64,000 bases of DNA from Lepidodermella squamata (taxonomy: Eukaryota; Gastrotricha). The DNA is taken from the NCBI GenBank assembly GCA_047495785.1, contig JBLDXI010000009.1, positions 3,100,001 to 3,164,000 on the forward strand, given 5' to 3'. The position numbers and the translations under genes were made by a program. Positions 49,139 through 60,172 of this stretch are shown in pieces; position 1 is the stretch's first letter; each line of letters starts with the position of its first letter. The notes beneath the pieces are model-generated. The model was not told the DNA's origin. It made no database searches and saw only the letters and a list, made by a program, of their open reading frames with translations.

Positions 49139-52100
49139 ATGCCATCGCCCGCAGCAACCTTAGCCCCAACAGCTTTCCTAACCGAAGGCCCGAAGGGGGG
49201 TTTTGTAATCTTCGACTACTCCGTATCACTTCTCGCCGTTATCGTCAACATCATCGTATTGCGAAGCGTAGTCAAGGCGAAGATCCACCTTATCGGGTAT
49301 AAATACTCGCTGGTCAGCCTTGGCGTCTCAAATCTCTACCTGTGCTGTGTTAACATTGCGATTTTCGTCGTTGAAGCCGCGCGGCTTCACAACTTCAACT
49401 CGGAGTGCTGGGGTCAGATATTTCGCAGCCTTCAAATATCAGGCCTTATCGCAAACTTACTCAACCTTTCTTTCATGTCGTTCGACCATCTTATCGGCAT
49501 TGTTTATCCTTTCATGTATCAAAAGGTTCGTTTAATCTATTTTTTACAAATTTATGCGAAAAAAATAACTTCTTAAGGTGGAATTTTTTATTTCAAAGTC
49601 TATGACGTATTTTGTCGTTCGGCTAATGAGCCCCGTCTACTCTATTAGGAAACGCTTCAAATCAAATTAAAATAATTAAGGAAAACAACAAGCAGTCCAA
49701 GTTTTCGGGATCCCGTGAGCGTATAGCGTGGCGTAGTGTCATGTGAGCCCTTGATTGACGCTTGTCCAATTGCCATTATTCTCAACATTTATCATTATCT
49801 CGTTGACGCGTGCTTTTTTTTCTCCGAATTCCTGAAGGACACGTCATCAATACAGTTACAGAAGTTGCCCTGAACAAGCCTATATGTCACTTGTACATTT
49901 TGTCCTCCTAATCCTTGATAGAATTGTGAGCAAAAGTAGAACGGAGCGAAATTCAAAGAATCTCACGATTCTAGATCAGATCACAAAATGTCCCATATAT
50001 AAGCTTAAACGGAGATTAAAGGTTACATTAAAATAAAAAAATCCCGATGCCCTAAGAATGCTAAAATAGTTATAAACAGATTTGAAAAAATCTAGAAATT
50101 TGGCCAACCCGGGTAAAATACCGAACCAGGTACCAAAATAAAGCCTGCCCATAAGCAGGACAGGCAAGAAACCTACACGCGAATGGCTTCAGAAACTAAA
50201 ATGAGAGATGGAGCGCGGGAAATGTTCAGGAAAATTCAAAGAAGCATGAGCATTGTAATCAAGTATATCCAACCGGGAAATATACCGAAAATTACCGAAC
50301 CAGTTACCATCGGGGTTTTTCGGGTTTTCTCGGATTTTTTTTCATTTGAGTTAAATCGCGGATAAAAGATTGAATATTAGAAACAATCATTTGCATTTCC
50401 TTAAAAAAGTTGCCAAATTAAATAATAGTTGGGACACTCTTTATACCGTAAAATACCGAACCAAACCAGAGACATTCCGAATTTTTCTCCCGTCAATTAT
50501 GAATCTCCTCAGTAATATCGCGGAAAAAGAGCGGAATAAATGATTTGATTAAAAATATTATATTAAAATGCCTAGTTAATAATTATGGGACACGTTGTAG
50601 TACGGCTTAAAATAGAATAAAATGTAAAACCTAATTTAACCCTGGATAAATTACATTGAATTGGCCCTGAAAAAATCGATAATTTTATGTTGCAAATTTA
50701 TAGGTGACGAGAAAGTGCGTAATCAAAGTGATAATGGCAATACTGTGGTCGATAGCGATTTTTCTGGGCTCGGCCGAGTTGCCGTTCACGACATTCCTGT
50801 ACCTCAGCGGTTATCAGCAGCCGGCGAATGCGAAGAGTTCATTCAATCGCAACAACGAGAACAACGGCCTTAACTGCTCGCAGTACTCGGACCGCATGCA
50901 GCTGCCCGATCTAGGCGAAGCTCTGTTCGCGCCGCCTTCGGTCCGCCTGAATGGAGACTACAACGAAGAAGTCCCGGCGCAGATGCATGAATTGCTGAAC
51001 TTCAACCTCGATACTACAACACTATGGGCAATGCAGAAAGAAATTTTAGGGGCGGAGGAGATTTTGAGCCGGGAGAGAAGCCGCGAAACTACGACTACAA
51101 CCATGCGAACTCCGAGCTCAAAATCAAAGTTGACGACGACAACATCGCCGAGGACGAAATCAAAACAAAAGCCGGGTAGAACTACGACAGTGTCCGGTAG
51201 AAGTCGAAAGAGGCATCGGCGTGATAATTTAATGTTGGACATGGACCGCGGCCAGCCGGGGTCTGAAGAGTACCAGTGTTTGATGCAGGAATTTATGGCG
51301 AAGCTAGGCAAGACAACGCGGAAAACGTCGCGCGTGAAATCGTCCGGTTTCCATAACTGGTGTGGAATTTACAAAAATGCGCCTTATCTCGAGTATGTCA
51401 TCATGTTTCTGACTATAACGTGCTTCCTTTTCGTGGCCTTCTGCTATGGCAAGATTTTCAAGGAGATTTTCTTCGCCGGCAACTCGGCCGGCCGGCACAA
51501 CGTTCGAAAGCTGGTCATGACAACTTTCATGCTTCTCGGAACCTTTTCAATTTGGTAATTTTTCATTAATTTTACATTTCAAATTTTATTACATTATAAT
51601 AATATTTTATTACATATAAAATACATTTTTTAATTTTTTTATGGAAAATTCCGAGTTTTTTATATTTAAATTGTTGAAATTTATCGGTTTTTCGAAGCCA
51701 TATTTGCGATATTGTTGATTATTTCCCATGATTTTTTTTATGTCTAGATTTTTCGAATTTAATGTCTTTTTTGGCCTGGACTGAGGACCCTAGACTAATA
51801 GTAATAACGGCACACTCAAAAAGCTCAGGGCTCAAAATTCGATTTATTTATAGGAAATATTACTGCTATAGCAACTATTATTGCTGGAGAGTCACTAAAT
51901 AATTTTTATTATTTTTTCCTAGCTATTTGCCTTTTATGGTCTTCGAGCTATCGATGGTCCTGGCGATGCATTTCGATCTAGGCTCGTCTTTCGTCATGAA
52001 AACGTCCCTTCCAAGGTAGAAACAAAATCATCTTTCAGCTTTCATCCTAATTTAACCCGATTTTATTCAGCTTTATGATCGCCCATAATATCTTCAATAG

Positions 52101-52484
52101 CTGCTTAATTACTTCGCCCTTACTCCAGCCCTTACTATACGCCGGTCGTCTATCGATTGTTAGAAGGTAATATCGGATTTTTTCAAAAAATTCACGATTT
52201 TAAAATTGTCCGCATAATATAGACAAATTCGAAATGATCTCAAGGACGCTGCTAACAAGTGCTGCCAATGTTTCTTCCCGGACGATGACGCATTTGCCCT
52301 AGGTTCGAGGCGAACAAGTCGCCGTAGTACGATATCACTTTTCGGCAGCAAAACGATGGAGTACGAAACCGCGGCGAAGAACTTGTGCGGCCACGGTCTC
52401 GGTAATGCCCGCAATTTGTGCGACCCAGCTGGTCTGGCCTCACCGCTCGAAACCCGCCAACTATCAACAGGCACGACACAATAA
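49139..52484 (+). CDS. Rec8: class A-like seven-transmembrane receptor, array member 8
   Basis: Five exons: 49139-49525, 50704-51554, 51923-52015, 52071-52166 and 52223-52484; 562 residues. GPKGGF precedes TM1. TM2 has SNL and DHL is at 116-118. Exon 1 ends after VYPFMYQK, eight codons beyond the junction used by Rec4-Rec6. The second extracellular loop is about 200 residues. Its second half is basic and Thr/Ser/Lys/Arg-rich, with TTTTT runs, and it carries cysteines LNC, YQC and NWC. TM6 has CYLP (413-416) and TM7 has QPLLY. The tail begins NKCCQCF, then RRTSRRSTIS (basic phosphosite-like) and YETAAKNLCG. It is closest to Rec9 in sequence and exon plan. AATAAA lies at 52539. Intron 1 (1.2 kb) carries ACCGG-rich dispersed repeats. 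Confidence 0.9.
50268..50334 (+). repeat. Dispersed ACCGG-rich repeat, copy in Rec8 intron 1
   Basis: Near reverse complement of 17162-17222. It contains TCCAACCGGG, ATACCGAAAATTACCGA and CGGGTTTTCTCGGA. A related shorter stretch is at 50104-50135. Confidence 0.6.
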
Positions 52485-53485
52485 AAGCGAAATAATTTTT
52501 TTTAAGAAATGTATGTGATTATCGACGGTATTTTAAGTAATAAAATCGATCTGCTTTTACAAGTTGTTTTTTTATTTTATTTATAGAAAGTCTACAAATT
52601 ATGTTTCGTCACGAGTTTCCGCCGGTACGCTAAGGTGTAGGCGAAATGCCTGTTTTGACGGCGGCTGAACTTCCTATGTTGAGAATACTATAAAGTTGTA
52701 TTTACTGTAGAATGCATGCGAGGCTTCGGACACTCGGCCACTCCTGCAGATTCAGATTGAAGTCTCAGTAATAAAAAAATGAATCTGCAAAACATTTTTT
52801 CCTTATATTTTTCATTTTCCAGAATATATCAGCCATAGACGTCTATAAATACCTGTATTCTTCTATTTTTGGCTTAGCTCTGCTAGTGCTAGCCTTGGCT
52901 TGAAAAATTCGTCGCGTTGAAGTAGTAAAATTAATCAATCTTTTTAGGGGCACTCACCACAATGCGACACATTCCGCTTATATTACAGCGATTTTAATCC
53001 ACATAGCATTCAATTTACTGAGTCATCGTCAGAGGTCGGATATGGGGCGACAACAGAGCTTCTCCGGATTCATCCTACGCTTAGGATTGATCCTAGACAG
53101 GAAAATTTTCGTCAGCAGTCGAAAAACTTTTTGAACAATTATCTCTTCCCAGTTCAGTTTTTATACATTCCTCCTATAATTTTTTGTTACTATCGAAAAT
53201 TTCGAAAAAAATCGATGTTAAAGCGATTTTCAATTACTCCGGCGGGAGCGTTGTTTTATGGGTAATTTTTTCTAATTTATTTCTTGACGATTTTTTCCAT
53301 TCAGCTTCAAAAAAATAATTTTTGACAGAAAACCGTTAGAATTTGTAAAACGCTTCAGAAATATACTCAATAGTAATTTATTTTATTACTATTAGATAAT
53401 CTTTTTTCCGATAGCGCAGTCATATTTTTCCGGATGAAATTCGGTAAGGTGCCAGCACCACAAATAAGAAAAAATTCGAGTCTCA

Positions 53486-53550
53486 ACCTAACCCCAACCT
53501 TAGCCCTAACCCTAAACGGAACTTTGACACCTAACCCTAACCGCTAACCC
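53486..53550 (-). repeat. Interstitial telomere-like (CCCTAA)n tract, short
   Basis: Two short runs of CCTAACCC-type units (53486-53515 and 53530-53550) are interrupted by about 14 unrelated bases. Confidence 0.75.
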
Positions 53551-54250
53551 CAATTGCTAATCATCTTTTTGCTATAAAAGACTCATACATAACAAACGTT
53601 TCAGAAAGGTTATTCTGAAGAGCACTTCGAATATAATAATAATCATAATAATCTGACGGCTCTTGGGTTTCAGAAGAAAAATCACGATTTAAAATCGAGC
53701 GGAAGGGATATTTTTACCGATTCATGGGAGAACTCCAAATTTAGGTTTTAGATGAAACATATATTTCCAAATTACTCGAAGCATTCAAAATTTATTAATT
53801 TACAGGACAACAATTTGGTCAGATGAAAAAGGCCATTATTTTCTGTTTTTTTATTGAAAGTTGGCCCCGCCCTCATTTAAAATGTTTGTGTCAGTGGTTA
53901 GATTCAAAGACGTCACAGATTTAACTTGATTTGGCATGCCCTAACAAAGTTCTTTATTTAGCCTTAATTCTATCATATCACCATAGCTATAGCCGCTAGG
54001 TCTAAAAACTTGCCACTGATTATCTGTACACGCGAGATGATCCTACAGGATTTTACGCATCAATGCGTATCGAAACAATATCACCTACAAGTTTTTCGTC
54101 GTAGAATCACAAAAAAAATCGCTCGCACGGCTCAGACTTCTGCCGTTGATCCGTTCAATTAGGCATGAGATGTGTGCTTTAATCAAATAATTGAGCGCGC
54201 CTGTTATTTCCGGCACATAGCAGCAAGTCAAACTCTATCAACACCTTTCC

Positions 54251-54258
54251 TATAAAAA
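54251..54258 (+). promoter_or_regulatory. Possible TATA box of Rec9
   Basis: TATAAAAA lies 88-95 bases upstream of the start codon, which would allow a 5' leader of about 60 bases. It is within a short palindrome, so the match could also be incidental. Confidence 0.35.
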
Positions 54259-54346
54259 AATAGGTGTGATTTTTTTGTTATTTTCCTGAGAAAATGAGTT
54301 TTTTCTTTACATTTTTTCAAATTTTTAGAAATTAAAATGAAATAAA

Positions 54347-57300
54347 ATGTCTTTTCACGACAATCCAACGGCTTTTTTAACCGATGGGCCAAAAGGCATG
54401 TTTGTCCTGTTTGATTACTCGGTATCGCTAGTCGCTGTTATCGTCAACATTGTCGTACTTCGAAGCATTATCAACGCTAAAATCCACCTGACTGGCTACA
54501 AATTTTGCCTCGCAAGTCTTGGCGTGTCAAACCTCTACCTGTGCTGCGTGAATATCGCCATTTTCGTCGTTGAAGGAGCGCGGCTGCATAACGTCAACTC
54601 GGAGTGTTGGGGCCAGATTTTTCGGAGTCTTCAAATATCCGGCCTCATGGCTAACCTCCTGAACCTGTCCTACATGTCTTTCGATCACTTGATTGGCATT
54701 GTTTATCCCTTCATGTACTCAAAGGTTTGTTGTTGATTTTTGATGCATGCTAATTAAAATTTAATTGCCGAAAAATGTAAATAATCCTCATTTTTGCACA
54801 TACCTATGGGTATTTTTTACTTTGAAAATATCAAAAAAATATATGTTCGTGCACTCTCAGATTGGTATTAAAGCCCCTCTACTGAAGAATTTCCAGAATT
54901 TTCAAAATTAAAATTTCGAAATTTTTTATTTTTTATTGGGTAAGAAATGAATCATGGAAAAATATAGGGCGAATGCATGGGTTGATCGCAATAATCGTGA
55001 AAAATTGCGGGCGATTCATTCACCTAAGTCATTCATTCATACCTTAATGAATGACACAAAAATAAAGGGCGTTTCTTTGAACATTTAATTTTGCCTAGAA
55101 TTATAGTTTTTCGAAATGTTCGTCTTTTAATCAAATTTTCAGAAGAAAATCACTCGAATGAGGAATTGCACCCAATTTTCAAGGTAGATTTTGAATTATT
55201 TTTTTTTTGAATTTTTGAATTTTATTGAAATCGGAATTATTTGAATTGGAAAATTTGAGTTTTTACCAACTCCGAAAACTCCGAAAAGTATTTTTTACAG
55301 AATGGCGTGTGGTCTCTGATTTCGTCTTCTGATTAGGACTCGAATCGGTACAGTGGATATGAATCCATGATAAGGACGTCCGAATGCGTGGCCTCTGATT
55401 TTGGACAATAGTCAATATAGCCAATAGTCCTGATAAATAGCGGGACACGTTGTCAAGTTTCGAATGTCCTAAAATTAGACGCTCGATTCAACCCATGAGA
55501 GCTGGTCCAAGTCAGACCACAGCCCAATGCGTACAGCGTACCGAAACTTGATCAAATTTTCTTTTCTGGGTTCCGAATTAAATATTTCTGAGTTTTTTTT
55601 ATTTATTAGGTACTATTTTGAAAAAAAATCAGAAAAATCATTAATTAGTTGTTGGAATTTTCGCGACATTTCAGAGCAGAATTTCTGAAATGTCGTTACT
55701 CGTTACACGTTAAAAATATGATGATAATAATTGTTTGTAGGAAATAAAAGAAATTATACTGTAGTTATACTATGTTTTATTCCAGTGATTTTGTAATCTC
55801 TTTCGTAATTTTTTAGTTTTCGAGCAAAGTGGCTATCCGCATTGCTTTGGGACTTCTTTGGTCTGTTGCCATCCTACTCGGCTCAGCTGAACTTCCACTA
55901 ACAACAATAATGTACCTAACCGATTACCGGCAATCTAGCATCAACACTGAGATGCTCAACCCAGCAATGTCCCGCCTCGTCTCCCAAAGTGGGAAGGTCA
56001 ATTGTTCAGGCGACGCTCTCCACGGCTTCGACCCGATGACCCTATTAACCGACCCTAACTTCCAAATAAGCCATTTAGACCCTCGAATAATCATGTCACT
56101 GAAGGAAGACCTCGGCTTTCAAAACGGCGAGCCAACCTCGACAACCCTTGCTTTTTTGAACAATTTTATCAGCCAAAATTCCGAGGTGACTAACCGGCGA
56201 CGCCGCACCCCGCCGATTCTAATGAAAAACGGCCTAGTTCTATCGACAAAAGCAACGGCGAGAAATAGGTCGAAATCAACGACGAAGCAGTTTCGGACAA
56301 CGAGAAAACCGCCAGCAATTAGGCTAAAAACGTCGAAAATGTTCAAAGACGCCAGGCCGTCGTTGCGTAATAAAAATAAAGAGACAATTAAACGGATTCA
56401 AGATGCGACATCCAACAGCGCCCATCACCCTACTGTCCTGAAGCCGAATTACCCGTGTATTTTGCAAAGTGTAATCGGCGTGTTGGAGAAGAGCAAATCG
56501 GCGTCGAGAGATCAGGAAACAACGCAGTTTGAAGTTTGGTGTGGAATTTACAAAAATGCGTCCTACCTCGAGTATGCGATAATGGGCCTAACCGTGCTCT
56601 GTTTTGTCTACATCGCCGTTTGTTACGGCATGATTTTTCGCGAGATTTACTTCAAAGAAACAACCGCGAATCGGCATAATGTTAGAAAATTAGTTATGAC
56701 TACCCTTATATTGCTTGGAACTTTCTCGTTATGGTGAGTCGTTGATCTCGAAAATATGGGAATTTTTCCCGAATTTGCGCATTTCTTTATTAGCTACCTT
56801 CCATTCATGGTCTTCGAAATGGGTATGGCTCTAACTGTCCACTTTAATTTCGTCACCGAGGAGGATCTTCCAAGGCAAGTTTCTGAATATTGAGATTGTT
56901 CCCAGCTTTTTGCGTCCTCAAATTTTCAAATTATTGAAATTAAGGATGCTAGCACACACATTTTCTGAGTTTTTTTTTACGAATTTCGAATTTCATTTAT
57001 TTATCGATTTAGCTGAGCCCTGTAACGGTGGGGTTTTTTCTTCTTTCTTATATCTCGGAAGGTTCTCGATATTGCTTTCCTGCGCTGCTGATATCGGGAA
57101 AATCACGATGGCTAAACCTCATATTTTTGGTTTCCCAAGTTTTGGAATGTTGGAAAAACTCCACTGAAACATGCGAAGTACTTTGTTTTCGACCCCGTAA
57201 TAATAGATTCGCCAATTTCGTGAATGAAAGAATCCTGTTAGCTCATACTGTTTTATTATCACGCGTAGGGGGTCAGTTTACGGGCCATACTTTAGCCTGC

Positions 57301-58211
57301 AGGTCAGATATCGATTCCTATAGTGTCGATTTTACAAATCAGTGATTCTTCCAATATCGGAAGTCTCGGAAATCAACATTGAAAAATGTATGAACCTTGC
57401 TGATGATACCGGGTATGTCGCTTGAATAATGAGTGATTTTTTATCGAACGAGAAATGAATATAAGTACAAATCGCAAAAAGTTAAGTGCCAAGATGCAGT
57501 GCTGGAACTTTAATAGTGCTGGTGTAGTGTTTCGAATATATTGAAACACAGCGATAATATTTTCTCTGAAGGCCGGAGGATAACGCTCTCAAATCGACCG
57601 AATAGCAATCCAGCGATCCAATAGATCCAATTGGCCCGAATAATGAAAATGATAAAGAACTTTTGAAAAAATGGAAGACTTGAAACTCGAAATTACGTCT
57701 TTCAGAAAAAATCGATCGCTGTTATCCTTGGATCTTGGATGAATCATGAAATCTGACATTTTAGCACTAAATTTTTTATCATTTTGAACCAATTTTCGTA
57801 ATTTTGACCCAAGCATTGAAAAATTATAAAACACCTAATTTTCATTTTCTCTTTTAGATTCATGGTAGTTCACAATGTCTTCAACAGCTTCCTGATAATG
57901 TCCCCACTTTTACAACCTCTGCTGTACACTGGCCGATTATCGATAGTAAGAAGGTGCGGAATCCTCTAATTTCACCTTGCAATTTTGAATAATTATTACA
58001 ATATTTTTCGCGCTATTTTAGGCAAATTCTTGTCGACGCGCGTGAAACGTGCCGGTGGTGCTGTTCATGTTTCCAGCGGTTGAGCGCCGAGAAGTCGGAA
58101 GAGCGCCGGCGGAGTAGTGCGCTGTTGTTCTCTAAAAAGTCTGTCGAGTACGTAGCCGGTGCTAGAAATTTGTGCGGCGATGGCGAAAGCTCTGTCCGCG
58201 ATTCTTTGTGA
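54347..58211 (+). CDS. Rec9: class A-like seven-transmembrane receptor, array member 9
   Basis: Five exons: 54347-54724, 55817-56733, 56794-56874, 57858-57953 and 58022-58211; 553 residues. GPKGMF precedes TM1. TM2 has SNL and DHL is at 113-115. Exon 1 ends after VYPFMYSK, as in Rec8. The second extracellular loop is about 220 residues with a strongly basic, Thr/Lys/Arg-rich middle, and carries cysteines VNC, YPC and VWC. TM6 has CYLP (432-435) and TM7 has QPLLY. The tail has WCCSC (likely palmitoylation), RRRSS and YVAGARNLCG. Intron 3 uses a GC donor (AAG|GCAAGT at 56875), the only non-GT donor in the chosen models. AATAAA lies at 58313. Exon plan and sequence pair it with Rec8, suggesting a recent duplication. 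Confidence 0.9.
57306..57360 (-). repeat. Dispersed 50-base repeat (ATCGGAAAAATCACTGATTT family), copy 3
   Basis: In Rec9 intron 3, in reverse orientation to the copies at 44067 and 46859. It includes TCGATTTTACAAATCAGTGA and CCAATATCGG. Confidence 0.65.
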
Positions 58212-58810
58212 CGACAAAAAATTATATTACACGCGCACGTCATGCCGCCGATATCTAGGTCATGTCGCATTAAATGCTTTCTAATTATCACGTGAAATAA
58301 GGTTTTCAATTCAATAAAATTTCTGAACAAATTCACGATACATGACCGATGTGAGTTAAAAACAGCCATGTCTCTGAATTATTTGTGTATCGAAAGACAC
58401 ACTGGCTGTATCGAAAATGGCAAAGACTACGACTTACAAGGAAGGGGCTTCTCTCTTCAATCCGACACTATTAATTCTTCGCTTTATAAATGAGTTCTGG
58501 AACGATTTTATTGAACTCTTATTTCCTGAGGAAAAACGATTATGGGAAAGGATAATAGATTATTTTCGAATGGAATGCATATATGGCAAATTCTTTCCAT
58601 TCACTCAACTTTGTCGAATTGTCACTGCTAATTATCCGTATTTTAACGGACTGACGATCAGGTGACGGCGTCTCTGTCGGGGCTAAGTTTTTTGTACGAA
58701 TTCGGACTGAGACAAATACGAGTATCTGACCGATTCGATAACATTTTCGATTTTTCGCTTCACGAGGCAGACATCTTTTTTAACAGTAAATAGTAAATTA
58801 CTTTTTCTGA

Positions 58811-59196
58811 TAGTAAATTACTTTTTCCGCCGTAAACACTTTTTTCGACCCCAATGCTCGTTTTGCGTTTTATTTGAAGCGTTTCACACTGTTCATTTAT
58901 GTGTTAAATTGTAGGAATATTTCCTTTTTTATTATTTGAATGGATGATTAAACAAGACAGGCGGGTTGAGGGGCAAAATTGCCAATTTGCCACAATTTAA
59001 AGTGTACTAGAATTGGAGGTCATCAGTCCTTTATCCTATCAAGAATATAATGTAGACTAATCGCAATAATTCCTGCTCTATTAAACAATATATAAACAGT
59101 TTGAAACGCTAAATCAAGGGCAAAGGGAAAATACCGCCAGAAAAATGTAGGTAACGCCGAAGAAATGTTTACACTCGCGGAAAAAGTAATTTACTA
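58811..59196. mobile_element. MITE-like element with TAGTAAATTACTTTTTCCG termini
   Basis: The left end TAGTAAATTACTTTTTCCG (58811-58829) and right end CGGAAAAAGTAATTTACTA (59178-59196) are perfect 19-base inverted repeats. Similarity continues inward more loosely (GTAAACAC / GTTTACAC). A partial tandem TAGTAAATTACTTTTTC lies just outside the left end. It is 386 bases long and non-coding. Confidence 0.75.
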
Positions 59197-59310
59197 TCGG
59201 AAAATTATTATTTCATTGCCCTGGCGCGATTTTACTATTATCTTACTCTATTGTTACCTAAATACGTCTTCTTTAATTTTTGATAGTTATCCTTTTGAAT
59301 TTAAGGAAAA

Positions 59311-59675
59311 AATATACCGTAATTTTTAGTATAACCAACTAATAAAGGCCGCACTCGTTCAATCACCGCACGGTTCAAGCGCTCTCAACGACCTAAAGCC
59401 GCCCCCTGACACCCTTTATAGACTCCAGGCACCCTCTCAAGTATGCTAACAGATTAAATTCACCTTAGGCGAGTCGGAAATTGACCCAATATTATGTGAT
59501 CCCTGTTTACTGCAAGCTAATTTTTAGGGGAAATACCATACTGCATATTAAAATTGAAACTTGGGAAAATTAAGGGCCGCACTCGATTAAAGACCGCACC
59601 CGCAATTTTGACCCATTCTCGAAAAACAGGAAAATTACTCGCCGCGGCCTTTATACTGAAAATTACGGTAATATT
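59311..59675. mobile_element. MITE-like element with ATACCGTAATTTTTAGTATA-type termini
   Basis: The left end AATATACCGTAATTTTTAG (59311 on) is followed shortly by AAGGCCGC. The right end GCGGCCTTTATACTGAAAAT continues to TTACGGTAATATT (ending 59675), which is the reverse complement with a few differences. About 365 bases; inside are several GGCCGCACTCG blocks. Non-coding. Confidence 0.65.
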
Positions 59676-59947
59676 TCATTTTACCCTGATTTCTTTTTTT
59701 TGCGATCAGAAGCAAGCTAATTAAACCATATCAATTAACTCGCGAGTTGACAATTATAATTGAATTCGGCCAAACACCACACCTACAACATTAGGTGTCA
59801 GTAGGTTCTAAGACAACTTCATATTTAAGCTTTTGCTTCGTTTTATATAAGTGAAGCTGTTCATGCATATGATATTCACGTCATTTTGCTGTTCATTCCC
59901 GTAAAGAAATTGAATTTCCGATATCTTGGCATTTACAGAGTCCAGAT

Positions 59948-59970
59948 CCCTAACCCTAACCCTAACCCTA
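59948..59970 (-). repeat. Short telomere-like (CCCTAA)n tract
   Basis: Nearly four perfect CCCTAA units without flanking degenerate copies. Confidence 0.8.
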
Positions 59971-59989
59971 GAATCTAACATTTACGCAG

Positions 59990-60172
59990 TATTTGTTCCA
60001 TAATAGTAGCTAATAATCGCCATCAATAATAGTATCCCAGCGTCGAGGGGTCAAGTCGGTTCGAAAGCATAAAAAATGAACAATCCGCCAACAAATTGAT
60101 TATCAATTTTTTCAAAATTTCGAGGTTGAAATTTTAGTAGCCCAGCCTGTTATATAGGAAAAAATACGGTAT
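59990..60172 (+). repeat. Dispersed repeat, copy B
   Basis: Partner of the repeat at 14588-14772. Shared blocks include TATTTGTT, TAATAGTA, AATGAACAATCCGCCAACAA, AAATTTTAGTAGCCCA and TATAGGAAAAA. It is in the same orientation. Confidence 0.7.

Larger units (their letters stand above)
52485..54346. other. Intergenic region Rec8-Rec9
   Basis: About 1.9 kb containing the Rec8 poly(A) signal, a degenerate CCCTAA tract at 53486-53550, and TATAAAAA at 54251-54258 inside a small inverted repeat (ACACCTTTCC...TAGGTGT), about 96 bases before the Rec9 start codon. No convincing exon was seen. Confidence 0.45.

Noticed and set aside
52985-53035. Possible relic of a TM7 exon (reads ILIHIAFNLLSH after TTACAG)
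   Set aside because: Resemblance to MIxHNxFNSLL is short and the following sequence lacks the QPLLY/DPxxY part; chance similarity cannot be excluded.
58417-58665. 82-residue ATG-initiated frame 206 bases after the Rec9 stop
   Set aside because: No recognisable domain, no paralogue in the window and no supporting splice context; it may be 3' UTR.
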